A DNA stretch of 64,000 nucleotides from Paraburkholderia podalyriae (GTDB lineage Bacteria; Pseudomonadota; Gammaproteobacteria; Burkholderiales; Burkholderiaceae), in assembly GCF_014397785.1 (NCBI RefSeq), contig NZ_VZQQ01000029.1:18766-82765 (forward strand), in the 5' to 3' direction. Position 1 is the first letter of the stretch. Every line of letters begins with the position of its first letter. Below are positions 16,769-25,734 of the stretch, in pieces. Under the pieces are notes generated by a model that worked only from the letters and a program-made list of their open reading frames with translations, was not told the origin of the DNA and searched no databases. Both the position numbers and the translations under genes were made by a program.

Positions 16769-17953
16769 ATGAATTTCAATGAGTATCCAATCGATTCGCT
16801 GATGTACATCACGAACCGGCCCGAAATCGTTTTCACGCATGGCAAAGGCTCGTGGATTTACGACAGCAACGGCAAGCGCTACCTGGATTTCATTCAGGGC
16901 TGGGCGGTCAACAGCCTCGGCCACTGCAACGACGGCATGATCGAAGCGCTGAACCAGCAGGCCAGGCTGCTGATCAACCCGTCGCCGGCGTTCTACAACG
17001 AGCCGATGGCAAAGCTCGCGGACCTGCTCACGCAACACAGCTGCTTCGACAAGGTGTTCTTCGCGAACAGCGGCGCCGAGGCGAACGAAGGCGCGATCAA
17101 GCTCGCGCGCAAGTGGGGCAGAAAGTTCAAGAACGGCGCGTTCGAGATCATCACGTTCGATCACAGCTTCCACGGCCGCACGCTCGCGACGATGTCGGCC
17201 AGCGGCAAGCCCGGCTGGGACACGATCTATGCGCCGCAGGTGCCGGGCTTCCCGAAGGCGGACCTGAACGACATCGCGTCGGTGGAAAAGCTGATCAACG
17301 CGAAGACCGTCGCAGTGATGCTCGAGCCGATCCAGGGCGAAGGCGGCGTGATCCCCGCGTCCCGCGAGTTCATGCAGCAACTGCGCGAGCTGACGAAAAG
17401 ACACGACATCCTGCTGATCGTCGATGAAGTGCAAAGCGGCTGCGGTCGCGCCGGCACGCTGTTCGCGTATCAGCTGTCGGGCGTCGAGCCGGACATCATG
17501 ACGCTCGGCAAGGGCATCGGCGGCGGCGTGCCGCTCGCGGCGCTGCTGTCGAAGGCGGAAATCGCCGTGTTCGAAGCGGGCGACCAGGGCGGCACCTACA
17601 ACGGCAATCCGCTGATGACCGCGGTCGGCTACTCGGTGATTTCGCAGCTGACGGCGCCGGGCTTTCTCGAAGGCGTGCGCTCGCGTGGCGAATATCTGCG
17701 CACGAAGCTGCTCGAGCTGTCCGAAGAGCGCGGCTTCAAGTGCGAGCGCGGCGAGGGTCTGCTGCGCGCGCTGCTGCTCGGCAAGGACATCGGCAACCAG
17801 ATCGTCGAGAAGGCGCGCGACATGCAACCCGACGGCGTGCTGCTGAACGCCGCACGTCCGAATCTGCTGCGCTTCATGCCGGCGCTTAACGTGACGACCG
17901 AAGAGATCGACCAGATGCTGGCGATGCTGCGCTCGGTTCTCGACTCGCTGTAA
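16769..17953 (+). CDS. argD: Acetylornithine aminotransferase (class III PLP aminotransferase)
   Basis: A 394-residue class III aminotransferase. It transfers the amino group between N-acetylornithine and 2-oxoglutarate in arginine synthesis; related enzymes act on succinylornithine or ornithine. Visible marks are FANSGAEANEGAIKLARK (phosphate binding of PLP), SFHGRTLATMSASGK, the LIVDEVQSGCGR stretch with the PLP-contacting Asp, and MTLGKGIGGGVPLAA with the PLP lysine. The start at 16769 has GGAG at 10-11 bases. The gene is preceded by an apparent arginine attenuator, which favours a biosynthetic rather than catabolic role. The GNAT gene follows 20 bases downstream, probably in the same transcript. 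Length and motifs also suit ornithine-type paralogues, so exact specificity is inferred. Confidence 0.85.
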   Translation: MNFNEYPIDSLMYITNRPEIVFTHGKGSWIYDSNGKRYLDFIQGWAVNSLGHCNDGMIEALNQQARLLINPSPAFYNEPMAKLADLLTQHSCFDKVFFANSGAEANEGAIKLARKWGRKFKNGAFEIITFDHSFHGRTLATMSASGKPGWDTIYAPQVPGFPKADLNDIASVEKLINAKTVAVMLEPIQGEGGVIPASREFMQQLRELTKRHDILLIVDEVQSGCGRAGTLFAYQLSGVEPDIMTLGKGIGGGVPLAALLSKAEIAVFEAGDQGGTYNGNPLMTAVGYSVISQLTAPGFLEGVRSRGEYLRTKLLELSEERGFKCERGEGLLRALLLGKDIGNQIVEKARDMQPDGVLLNAARPNLLRFMPALNVTTEEIDQMLAMLRSVLDSL

Positions 17954-17972
17954 TCAACCACGGAGCGCACCG

Positions 17973-18446
17973 GTGACGACGAACACGACGCTGTCGATCC
18001 GCCGCTTCGACGCGAGCGATACCGAGGCGGTGATCGCGCTATGGCAGGCGGTTTTTCCCGAGTATCGGGATGTGACGAGACCGCAGCGCAATCCGCGTCT
18101 GTCGATCGCGAACAAGCTCGCGACGCAGCCGGAGCTGTTCTTCGTCGCGGTGCTCGAGGGCCGAATCGTCGGTACCGTGATGGGCGGCTATGACGGACAC
18201 CGCGGCTGGCTGTATTCGCTAGCGGTCGACGCATCGCTGCGGCGTCATGGCATCGGCACGCGACTCGTCGCGCACGTCGAGAGCGAGTTGACGAAGCTGG
18301 GTTGTCCGAAGCTGAATCTGCAGGTGCTATCGTCGGCGACGCCTGAGGTGCGCGCGTTCTACGATGCGCTCGGTTATCGCGCCGATGCGGTGATCAGCCT
18401 CGGCAAGCGGCTCGGCGAATACGCGGACGCGGCTCCGGCGGCTTGA
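17973..18446 (+). CDS. GNAT-family acetyltransferase (YpeA-like)
   Basis: A 157-residue GCN5-related N-acetyltransferase. The acetyl-CoA loop is RRHGIGTRLVAHVESEL (about residues 90-106), preceded by the beta strand LYSLAVDASL, and the C-terminal AFYDALGYRAD motif is typical. It begins with GTG at 17973, supported by CGGAG eight to twelve bases upstream. It resembles the YpeA subgroup, whose substrate is not established. It follows the aminotransferase gene by 20 bases and precedes a strong terminator, so the two form a short operon under the attenuator. Confidence 0.85.
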   Translation: MTTNTTLSIRRFDASDTEAVIALWQAVFPEYRDVTRPQRNPRLSIANKLATQPELFFVAVLEGRIVGTVMGGYDGHRGWLYSLAVDASLRRHGIGTRLVAHVESELTKLGCPKLNLQVLSSATPEVRAFYDALGYRADAVISLGKRLGEYADAAPAA

Positions 18447-18466
18447 TTCGCGTCGCACGCCTGATT

Positions 18467-18506
18467 AAAAAGGCCGCATGCGCTGATTGGCGTATGCGGC
18501 CTTTTC
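18467..18506 (+). terminator. Intrinsic terminator after the GNAT gene
   Basis: AAAAAGGCCGCATGCGC pairs with GCGTATGCGGCCTTTT around a six-base loop, with one G-T pair. The T-run follows the right arm on the plus strand. Confidence 0.85.
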
Positions 18507-18701
18507 AATGGTTCTCCAACGAGCGGCAGATATCGGCGGATTCGGACAAACATCGGATGGCGGGCAGGTGGATTGTCTAAACTCGTTTACGCACGAGACG
18601 ACGCCGGGGCTGGAAAGACAGGTTTGCGGCGATTCGGGACCCTCGCCGGGGCGGCTCATGCGTCCGAGTCCCAACATGTTGGAATCGTAAGGGGAATCTT
18701 C

Positions 18702-18995
18702 ATGGCGACTTATGTGGTGCTCCTGCAATTTACGGATCAGGGTATCCGCACGATCAAGAACAGCGCACAGCGAGCCGGGCAGGCGGCAGAGATGGCGAAA
18801 ACTTTCGGCTGCGAAATGAAGCAGATCTACTGGACCTTGGGGGAATACGACGTTGTCTCGATCGTCGAAGCGGCAGACGAGCAGAGCTTCCTCGCCTTCG
18901 GTTTCGCGCTCGGCTCGGCCGGCAATGTCCGCTCTCAAACGCTGCGTGCGTTCACAAAAGACGAAATCAGCGCGGTTATCGGGCGACTCCCTTAA
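18702..18995 (+). CDS. GYD-domain protein
   Basis: A 97-residue protein of the GYD family: MATYVVLLQFTDQGIRTIKN at the start, WTLGEYDVVSIVEA in the middle and the usual TLRAFTKDE near the end. The family is small, cytosolic and of unknown biochemical role; it has a ferredoxin-like fold. The start at 18702 is supported by AAGGGGA ten bases upstream and by the family N-terminus, rather than the longer frame from 18573. It stands alone, followed by the terminator of the convergent liv operon. Confidence 0.85.
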   Translation: MATYVVLLQFTDQGIRTIKNSAQRAGQAAEMAKTFGCEMKQIYWTLGEYDVVSIVEAADEQSFLAFGFALGSAGNVRSQTLRAFTKDEISAVIGRLP

Positions 18996-19012
18996 TTCAC
19001 GCTCCAACCGAA

Positions 19013-19054
19013 AAAATAAAACGCGCCCCACGACGTTGCATCGTGAGGCGCGTT
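19013..19054 (-). terminator. Intrinsic terminator of the liv operon
   Basis: On the minus strand AACGCGCCTCACGA and TCGTGGGGCGCGTT form a long stem followed by TTATTTTTT. It lies about 60 bases past the livF stop. It may also block read-through from the GYD gene on the other strand. Confidence 0.8.
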
Positions 19055-19115
19055 GCAAGCAGGACGTGTACGCGAATGGCACGCGCCCTGCTCATCACCT
19101 ACTTTATTCGCCCAC

Positions 19116-19838
19116 TCATTCACCCAGATAGGCGGCCCGAACCTTCGGATCGTCGAGCATCTGTTTCGCGTCGCCCGACATCGTGATCAGACCGGAGTCC
19201 ATCACGTAACCGCGATTCGCCGCCTGCAGCGCGAGACGCGCGTTCTGCTCGACGAGCAGCACGGTCATGCCTTCGCCCGAAATCAGGCGCACCACTTCGA
19301 AGATCTTCTCGACCATGATCGGCGACAGACCCATCGACGGTTCGTCGAGCAGCAACAGTTTGGGACGCGAGATGATCGCGCGCGCCATCGCGAGCATCTG
19401 CTGCTCGCCGCCCGACAGCGTGCCCGCGTATTGCGTCGCGCGTTCCTTCAGACGCGGAAAGAAGCCGAACATGCGCTCGACGTCCGACTTGATGCCATCC
19501 TCATCGTTGCGCAGATACGCGCCCATCTGCATGTTCTCGACGATCGACATGCGCGCGAAAATGCCACGCCCTTCCGGCACCATCGCGAGACCGCGCTTGA
19601 GCAACTCGTGCGCCGGCAGCCCCTTGATCGACTGACCCATGTACTCGATGTCGCCGCCCGCATACGCCTTCAGGCCCGTGATCGCCTTCATCGTCGTGGT
19701 CTTGCCCGCGCCGTTCGCGCCGATCAGCGTGACGAGTTCGCCCTGCCCGACTTCGAGGTCGACACCCTTGACCGCCTGGATGCCACCGTAGTTGACCTGC
19801 AGGCCCTTGATTTTCAACATTGCTTGCGTCGTGGACAT
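19116..19838 (-). CDS. livF: Branched-chain amino acid ABC transporter ATPase LivF
   Basis: A 240-residue ATPase of the LivF type. Walker A GANGAGKTTT, signature LSGGEQQML and Walker B LLLLDEPSMGLSP are all intact, and the end KVRAAYLGE is characteristic of LivF. It drives leucine/isoleucine/valine uptake together with LivG at the cytoplasmic face of the LivHM channel. The start at 19838 shares one base with the livG stop (TGATG), showing translational coupling. It is the last gene of livHMGF. Confidence 0.93.
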   Translation of the reverse strand: MSTTQAMLKIKGLQVNYGGIQAVKGVDLEVGQGELVTLIGANGAGKTTTMKAITGLKAYAGGDIEYMGQSIKGLPAHELLKRGLAMVPEGRGIFARMSIVENMQMGAYLRNDEDGIKSDVERMFGFFPRLKERATQYAGTLSGGEQQMLAMARAIISRPKLLLLDEPSMGLSPIMVEKIFEVVRLISGEGMTVLLVEQNARLALQAANRGYVMDSGLITMSGDAKQMLDDPKVRAAYLGE

Positions 19839-20629
19839 CAGTGGACCCCCGCACCCAGATAAGCTTCGATCACCTTCGCATCCTTCTGCACGTCCTGCGG
19901 CAGACCCTGCGCAATCACCTTGCCGTAGTCGAGCACCGTCATCTGGTTGCACAGGCCCATCACGAGCTTCACATCGTGTTCGATCAGCAGAATCGTCCTG
20001 CCGTCCGCGCGGATCTTGTCGAGCAGCCTGGTCAGCTCGACCTTCTCGGTGGCGTTCATGCCGGCCGCCGGTTCGTCGAGCGCGAGCAGCTTCGGATCGG
20101 TCGCCAATGCACGCGCGATCTCCAGACGACGCTGGTGGCCGTACGACAGGTTGCGCGACGTGTAGTCCGCGTACTGCGTGATGCCGACGTAGTCGAGCAG
20201 TTCGAGCGCGCGTTCCTTGATCTCGCGCTCTTCCTGGCGTTCGGCCGGCGTCTGGAACACCGCGCCGAGCAGACCGTGCTTCGTGCGCACATGACGGCCG
20301 ACCATCACGTTTTCGAGCGCGGTCATGCCGCCGAACAGACGGATGTTCTGGAACGTGCGCGCGATGCCCGCCTTCGCGACCTGATAGACCGCGGTCGGCG
20401 TGTAGTTCTCGCCGTCGAGCTTGAACTCGCCTGAATCCGGCGTGTACAGACCCGTGATCACATTGAAGAAGGTGGTTTTGCCGGCGCCGTTCGGGCCGAT
20501 CAGACCGTAGATCTCGCCCGCGCGGATCTGCAGGCCGACCTCGGAAAGCGCCTGCAGGCCGCCGAAGCGCTTGTTGACGCCCTTCACCGACAGACGGATC
20601 GCCGCATTGTTGCTTACGTTATCGCTCAT
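19838..20629 (-). CDS. livG: Branched-chain amino acid ABC transporter ATPase LivG
   Basis: A 263-residue ATPase of the LivG type. Walker A GPNGAGKTTFF, a LivG-type insert after the Q-loop (RTFQNIRLFGGMTALENVMVG), signature SYGHQRRLEIARAL and Walker B LLALDEPAAGMN are visible. The signature Gly-Gly is replaced by Tyr-Gly, as is usual for LivG. It forms the ATPase pair with LivF. The gene follows livM by 20 bases and abuts livF. Confidence 0.93.
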   Translation of the reverse strand: MSDNVSNNAAIRLSVKGVNKRFGGLQALSEVGLQIRAGEIYGLIGPNGAGKTTFFNVITGLYTPDSGEFKLDGENYTPTAVYQVAKAGIARTFQNIRLFGGMTALENVMVGRHVRTKHGLLGAVFQTPAERQEEREIKERALELLDYVGITQYADYTSRNLSYGHQRRLEIARALATDPKLLALDEPAAGMNATEKVELTRLLDKIRADGRTILLIEHDVKLVMGLCNQMTVLDYGKVIAQGLPQDVQKDAKVIEAYLGAGVH

Positions 20630-20649
20630 GTCTTTATCTCCACCGGACC

Positions 20650-21819
20650 TTATGCGCGCACCGGCTTCTTGCCGCTACGCTTCGCCAGTTTCGCAATCTT
20701 GTCTTCGTGCTTCGGCGCGGGCCACAGGCCTTCCGAGCGATACAGCATGATCACGACCATCGCGAGACCGTACAGCAACTGACGGATCACTTCGGTATCG
20801 ACGATTTCATGGCCGAAGATCATGTTCTGCAGCGGACCCATCGTCGAGCGCAGAAACTCGGGGAACACCGCCAGCAGCACCGCGCCGAGGATCACGCCCG
20901 GAATGTGGCCCATGCCGCCGAGCACCACGCAGGCGAGCACCACGACCGACTCCCAGAACGTGAACGATTCCGGTGACACGAAGCCCTGGAACGAGCCGAA
21001 CATCGCGCCCGACAGGCCGCCGAACGACGCGCCCATCGCGAACGCGAGCAGCTTGACGTTACGGGTATTGATGCCCATCGCCTTGGCGGCGATTTCGTCT
21101 TCGCGGATCGCGGCCCACGCGCGGCCTATACGCGAATGCTGCAGACGCGTACACGTCCAGATCACGAGCAGCGCGCACAGCACGAACAGGTAGTAGTACA
21201 GGTACACCGACGGGAACTGCATGCCGAACAGCGTGTGCGTCTGCGCGAGGCTGAAGCCGCCGACCTGCACCGGGTCGATCCCCGTGATCCCCTTCGGGCC
21301 GTTGGTGATGTTCACCGGACGGTCGAGGTTATTCATGAAGATCCGCACGATTTCCCCGAAGCCGAGGGTCACGATCGCGAGGTAGTCGCCCCGCAGTCGC
21401 AGCGTCGGCGCACCGAGCAGAATCCCGAACATCGCGGCGATCGCCATCGCGATCGGCACGATGATCCAGATCGGCACGTGGATGCCGTTCGGCGCGAGAT
21501 GCGCGATCCACTCGAATTGCGTCGCGAGGTGCGGCGAGCTCAGCAGCGCCGCGACGTAGGCGCCGATCGCGTAGAACGCGATGTAGCCCAGGTCCAGCAG
21601 GCCGGCAAAGCCCACCACCACGTTCAGGCCCAGCGCGAGCATCACGTACAGCATCGCGAAGTCGAGCACGCGGACCCAGTAGTTGCCGCCCGCCGCGCCG
21701 ATCATCATCGGCGCGGCGATCACGAAGATCGCCGTGAGGATGCCGATGGTCAGCGTCTTCGTGCGGTTCTTTTCGGGGATGAGCGTCGTGGACGGCTCGA
21801 TCGGTTGAATTGAGGTCAT
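20650..21819 (-). CDS. livM: Branched-chain amino acid ABC transporter permease LivM
   Basis: A 389-residue inner-membrane permease of the LivM type with about ten membrane segments. The conserved GLLDLGYIAFYAIGAYV stretch and the cytoplasmic loop IGRAWAAIREDEIAAKAMGIN, which contacts the ATPases, identify it. It pairs with LivH to form the channel. The C-terminal tail is short and basic (KLAKRSGKKPVRA). It lies 26 bases after livH. Confidence 0.92.
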   Translation of the reverse strand: MTSIQPIEPSTTLIPEKNRTKTLTIGILTAIFVIAAPMMIGAAGGNYWVRVLDFAMLYVMLALGLNVVVGFAGLLDLGYIAFYAIGAYVAALLSSPHLATQFEWIAHLAPNGIHVPIWIIVPIAMAIAAMFGILLGAPTLRLRGDYLAIVTLGFGEIVRIFMNNLDRPVNITNGPKGITGIDPVQVGGFSLAQTHTLFGMQFPSVYLYYYLFVLCALLVIWTCTRLQHSRIGRAWAAIREDEIAAKAMGINTRNVKLLAFAMGASFGGLSGAMFGSFQGFVSPESFTFWESVVVLACVVLGGMGHIPGVILGAVLLAVFPEFLRSTMGPLQNMIFGHEIVDTEVIRQLLYGLAMVVIMLYRSEGLWPAPKHEDKIAKLAKRSGKKPVRA

Positions 21820-21845
21820 GATTGTTGACTCCTTGTGGCCCGGGA

Positions 21846-22796
21846 TCAGGCGCGATCCGCGACACGTTCGCCGAGCAGACCCGACGGACGGAACACGAGC
21901 ACGACGATCAGCACGATGAACGCGAACACGTCCTGGTAGTTACTACCGAACACGCCGCCCGTGAGGTTGCCGATATAGCCGGCGCCCAACTGCTCGATCA
22001 GGCCGAGGAGCACACCGCCGACCATCGCGCCGCCGAGATTGCCGATACCGCCCAGCACCGCCGCGGTAAAGGCCTTCAGGCCAGGGATGAAGCCCATGTA
22101 GAAGTGCGCGTTGCCGTATTCGGACGCGATCATCACGCCGGCGAGCGCAGCCAGCGCCGAGCCGATCATGAAGGTCGCCGAAATCACGAAGTTCGGGCTC
22201 ACACCCATCAGGCTCGCGACGTTCGGGTTTTCGGCGATCGCGCGCATTGCACGGCCGAGCCTGGTCTTGTGCACGAGCAGCAGCAGGCCGCCCATCACGA
22301 GGAACGCCACCACGATGATCACGATTTCGGTCATCGAGATCACGGCGCCGGGCGTCGTGTCGGTCGCCTTGATCACGTTGATCGGGTCGGTGGGCAACAG
22401 CTGCGGGAACGGCAGCGGATTGCGCGACCAGATCATCATCGCGAGCGTCTGCAGCAGAATCGACACACCGATCGCGGTGATCAGCGGCGCGAGACGCGGT
22501 GCGCGCCGCAACGGCCGGTAGGCGACCCGCTCGATCGTGTAGCCGACCACCGCGCAGACCGCCGCCGCGATGATCAACGCGATGACGAGCGTCAGCACAT
22601 TGCCGAGGCCGGGGAAGTGGTTCTGCAGCACACCTATGGCGGAGAGCGCAACCATCGCGCCCACCATCAACACGTCGCCGTGAGCGAAGTTGATGATGCC
22701 CAGAATGCCGTAAACCATCGTATAGCCCAGTGCGATGATGGCGTAGACACTGCCAAGCACCAGTCCATTCAGGATCTGCTGGATGAAGATATCCAT
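21846..22796 (-). CDS. livH: Branched-chain amino acid ABC transporter permease LivH
   Basis: A 316-residue permease of the LivH type. The N-terminus FIQQILNGLVLGSVYAIIAL and the block YTMVYGILGIINFAHGD are diagnostic. The cytoplasmic loop RAMRAIAENPNVASLMGV is the ATPase-contact region. The start at 22796 has AAGGAG at eight bases. A terminator separates it from the binding-protein gene upstream, so livHMGF may have its own promoter in the 228-base gap or depend on read-through. Confidence 0.92.
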   Translation of the reverse strand: MDIFIQQILNGLVLGSVYAIIALGYTMVYGILGIINFAHGDVLMVGAMVALSAIGVLQNHFPGLGNVLTLVIALIIAAAVCAVVGYTIERVAYRPLRRAPRLAPLITAIGVSILLQTLAMMIWSRNPLPFPQLLPTDPINVIKATDTTPGAVISMTEIVIIVVAFLVMGGLLLLVHKTRLGRAMRAIAENPNVASLMGVSPNFVISATFMIGSALAALAGVMIASEYGNAHFYMGFIPGLKAFTAAVLGGIGNLGGAMVGGVLLGLIEQLGAGYIGNLTGGVFGSNYQDVFAFIVLIVVLVFRPSGLLGERVADRA

Positions 22797-22972
22797 TTAA
22801 TGCTCCTTAGCCCGTGCGACTGGATTCGCGTTTTTCATCTGCCGGTGGGCGGTGATGCGCTACGAATCTCAACGGCACTGCGGGTACTGATGTAAAAGAC
22901 CGGTAAGGGTTATCCGCTGCCGGCTTGCCCTGACGACCGTGATGCGGTCGCGAGCGCCCCTTGGGCGGATGC

Positions 22973-23005
22973 AAAAACGGCACCGTTGGATGGTGTCGGT
23001 GCCGT
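22973..23005 (-). terminator. Intrinsic terminator between livJ and livH
   Basis: On the minus strand ACGGCACCG and CGGTGCCGT form a stem followed by TTTTT. It lies just after the binding-protein gene and before livH. Partial read-through here would make more binding protein than transporter, a common arrangement. Confidence 0.85.
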
Positions 23006-23024
23006 CAGGCCGAACTTCCCGTCA

Positions 23025-24227
23025 TCACATCTTTACGACGTCGAGCACTGCTTTCTTGCCGTCCTTGAAGTCGTAAAGCGTAATGGCGCCCTCTTTCAAA
23101 TCACCCTTGTCGTCGAACGCGATGTGGCCGATTACCCCGTTGTAATCGGTCGAAGGCATCGCAGCCAGCACCTTGGGCGCCTCGATAGAATTAGCGCGCT
23201 TCATTGCATCGACGATCACATACACAGCGTCATACGTGAACGGCGCGTAAATCTGCACCGGCGTGTGGAAACGGTCCTCGTACTTCTTTTCGAAGTCCGC
23301 TCCCTTGTCCATTTTCGAAAGCGCCAGTCCTGCTTCCGAACAGACCAGGTTTTGCACGGCGGTACCCGCCAGCTCACCTACCTTGTCGGTACACACACCG
23401 TCGCCGCCAAGGATTTTTGCCCTGATATCGAGCGCCGCCGCCTGCTTCGTGAACGGCCCGCCCGTCGCGTCCATGCCGCCGAACATGATGGCGTCCGGCT
23501 GAACACTCTTGATCTTCGTGAGAATGGCCCGGAAATCCGTGGCCTTGTCGTTCGTCGCCTCGCGCGCGACGATCTTCGCGCCGCTCGCCTCGGCGGTCTT
23601 CGCGAACTCGTCCGCGAGACCCTTGCCGTAGGCGGTCGCATCGTCCACGACCGCGATGCGTTTGGCGCCCATCGCCTTCGTCGCGTAATTGGCGAGCGCC
23701 GGACCCTGCTGCGCGTCGGTCGCGACCACGCGGTAGGTCGTCTTGAACCCCTGCTGTGTGTAGGCCGGATTCGTCGACGACGGCGAGATCTCCACGATGT
23801 TCGCGTCGCTATAGATCTTCGACGCCGGAATCGAGACGCCGGAGTTCAGGTGCCCGATCACCGCGACCACGTGATCGTCGACCAGCTTCTGCGCGACGGC
23901 GGTGCCGGTTTTCGGGTCCGCCGCATCGTCCTGCGCGTCTAGCTGCAACTGGATCTTGCGACCGTCGATCGTCAGACCTTGCGCGTTGATTTCCTCGACC
24001 GCGAGGCGCGCCCCATTTTCGTTGTCCTTGCCCAGGTGCGCGATGCCGCCCGTCAACGGGGCCGCATGACCGATCTTCACGATAGTCGCTTCGCTCGCGG
24101 CGGCGACCGCCGCGGCCGAAGCCGCCGATGCGCCCGTTCCCGCTTCGCCATCCTGTTTCTTGCCGCACGCGGTCAGCATCGCAACCGCGGCCGCGATGGA
24201 CACGGCGTAAGCAAATTTGACTCGCAT
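23025..24227 (-). CDS. livJ: Branched-chain amino acid-binding protein (LivJ/LivK type), likely lipoprotein
   Basis: A 400-residue type I periplasmic binding protein for branched-chain amino acids or related ligands. VKIGHAAPLTGGIAHLGKDNENGARLAVEEIN at residues about 48-80 is the family start, shown here by the short motif KIGHAAPLTGG. The signal region MRVKFAYAVSIAAAVAMLTACGKK ends with a lipobox (LTAC), so the mature protein may be lipid-anchored; this is unusual for a Gram-negative LivJ but common in this bacterial group. An Ala/Ser-rich linker follows the Cys. The start at 24227 has GGAGACC upstream. It precedes livHMGF in the same direction. Confidence 0.9.
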   Translation of the reverse strand: MRVKFAYAVSIAAAVAMLTACGKKQDGEAGTGASAASAAAVAAASEATIVKIGHAAPLTGGIAHLGKDNENGARLAVEEINAQGLTIDGRKIQLQLDAQDDAADPKTGTAVAQKLVDDHVVAVIGHLNSGVSIPASKIYSDANIVEISPSSTNPAYTQQGFKTTYRVVATDAQQGPALANYATKAMGAKRIAVVDDATAYGKGLADEFAKTAEASGAKIVAREATNDKATDFRAILTKIKSVQPDAIMFGGMDATGGPFTKQAAALDIRAKILGGDGVCTDKVGELAGTAVQNLVCSEAGLALSKMDKGADFEKKYEDRFHTPVQIYAPFTYDAVYVIVDAMKRANSIEAPKVLAAMPSTDYNGVIGHIAFDDKGDLKEGAITLYDFKDGKKAVLDVVKM

Positions 24228-24293
24228 CAAGTAAGGTCTCCTGCGCCTTGCAAAATCCATTGTTCGGGACCTGAAGGCCTTGAGAACGCGCGC

Positions 24294-24321
24294 ATTGTAA
24301 CTCCAATTATGCGGGTGGCAA
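24294..24321 (-). promoter_or_regulatory. Predicted sigma70 promoter of livJ
   Basis: On the minus strand TTGCCA (24321-24316) and TACAAT (24299-24294) are spaced by 16 bases. This places the transcript start about 60 bases before the livJ ATG. Confidence 0.5.
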
Positions 24322-24530
24322 TATTGTTGAACCGGTGGGGTTTTCCTGCATTGCAACCTGAATCGGAGACTGAAATGACGCAAAAAGCGCAACCCGGTTG
24401 CTACCCGTTTTCGCGCACCAGTTGCACCGTCACAGAGCCCGATGGCATCAAGTGTTGCGGCCGATCGGTCTGGATGCAGGATAGGGCGGGCTTTGCGTCG
24501 GTATGACGTTTGAGCGCGCGCTCGCTCGCT

Positions 24531-24547
24531 TGCACTAAGTCAGTGCA
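24531..24547. promoter_or_regulatory. Palindrome resembling an NtrC binding site
   Basis: The 17-base palindrome TGCACTAAGTCAGTGCA matches the spacing and arms of the NtrC consensus (TGCAC-N7-GTGCA). It lies about 210 bases upstream of the predicted livJ promoter and upstream of no other gene on either side that starts nearby. Nitrogen control of amino acid uptake would make sense, but I see no convincing sigma54 promoter for livJ. Confidence 0.4.
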
Positions 24548-24719
24548 TGATTAATTTTGCCGTGGCACGGTAGTGAGCTTAAAACGGGGCTGCATCGCTT
24601 GAAAATCAATAAAAGACCTGATCACGTTTCAAAATAATTTCTGCGCGAGATCATCGAACCGGACAAATTCGTCGGATCTGGCACCTAATTTACCTGGACG
24701 ATCACCGGGCTTGAGCCAT

Positions 24720-24748
24720 AAAAAAAGCGCGCCCTCGGGGCGCGCTTT
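24720..24748 (-). terminator. Intrinsic terminator of ispH-fkpB
   Basis: On the minus strand AAAGCGCGCC and GGGCGCGCTTT form a stem with a short loop, followed by TTTTTT. It lies about 25 bases after the ispH stop. The roughly 180 bases between this hairpin and the palindrome at 24531 are AT-richer and show no gene. Confidence 0.85.
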
Positions 24749-24772
24749 CCTTTCAGCGATGCTAACGGATTG

Positions 24773-25732
24773 TCAGGCAGGCAGACCGAGCCCGCGCGGC
24801 AGCGGGAACGCGATGTTCTCCTCGATGCCCTCGAGCGCGCGCACGTTGCGCACACCCAGTTCGCGCAGACGCGCGATTACAGCTTGGGCCAGCACCTCCG
24901 GCGCGGACGCACCAGCCGTCACGCCGATGCGGTGCTTGCCCTCGACCCAGACCGGATCGATCTGATCGGGCGAATCGACCATATAGGCTGGCACGCCGAG
25001 CTTCTCGGCGAGCTCGCGCAAGCGGTTCGAATTCGAGCTGTTGGGACTGCCGACCACGATCACGACGTCGCACTGCGGCGCCATGAACTTCACGGCGTCC
25101 TGGCGATTCTGCGTGGCGTAGCAGATGTCCTGCTTCTTTGGCTCACGGATGGACGGGTACTTGGCCTTTAGCGCGCCGATGATCTCGGCGGCGTCGTCGA
25201 CCGACAGCGTGGTTTGCGTGACAAACGCGATCCGCTCGGGATCGGCGAGCTGCAACGCCTGCACATCCTCGATGTCCTCGACGAGATGCATGCCCTCGGC
25301 CGCCTGGCCCATCGTGCCTTCGACTTCCGGGTGGCCCTTGTGGCCGATCATCACGATGTCGAAACCGTCCTGGCGCATCTTCGCGACTTCGATATGCACC
25401 TTGGTCACGAGCGGACAGGTGGCGTCGTATACCCGCAGCCCGCGCGACTCGGCCTCCGAGCGCACGGCCTTCGACACGCCGTGCGCGCTAAAGATCACCG
25501 TGTTGCCCGCCGGCACTTCGTCCAGATTCTCGATGAAGATCGCGCCCTTCTTGCGCAGGTCTTCGACCACATAGGCGTTATGGACGATTTCGTGACGCAC
25601 GTAGATCGGCGAGCCATACAGCTTGATGGCCCGCTCGACGATCTCGATCGCCCGGTCGACGCCGGCGCAGAACCCGCGTGGCTGGGCCAGCAGGATCTCC
25701 GCTTCGGCAAGAGTCGTATCCGTGATGCTCAT
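24773..25732 (-). CDS. ispH: 4-hydroxy-3-methylbut-2-enyl diphosphate reductase IspH
   Basis: A 319-residue iron-sulfur enzyme for the last step of the non-mevalonate isoprenoid pathway, making IPP and DMAPP. The three cluster cysteines are in QPRGFCAGVDRAI, YDATCPLVTKVH and KQDICYATQNRQ. The substrate motif GSPNSSNSNRL is present. Length matches IspH (about 316). It follows fkpB by two bases on the same strand; the fkpB-ispH pair is conserved in many proteobacteria. Confidence 0.95.
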   Translation of the reverse strand: MSITDTTLAEAEILLAQPRGFCAGVDRAIEIVERAIKLYGSPIYVRHEIVHNAYVVEDLRKKGAIFIENLDEVPAGNTVIFSAHGVSKAVRSEAESRGLRVYDATCPLVTKVHIEVAKMRQDGFDIVMIGHKGHPEVEGTMGQAAEGMHLVEDIEDVQALQLADPERIAFVTQTTLSVDDAAEIIGALKAKYPSIREPKKQDICYATQNRQDAVKFMAPQCDVVIVVGSPNSSNSNRLRELAEKLGVPAYMVDSPDQIDPVWVEGKHRIGVTAGASAPEVLAQAVIARLRELGVRNVRALEGIEENIAFPLPRGLGLPA

Positions 25733-25734
25733 GT

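Noticed and set aside
24681..24696. Sigma54-like promoter (TGGCAC-N5-TTACC)
   Set aside because: It points toward the end of the ispH gene, where no plus-strand gene starts, and the -12 element is a poor match.
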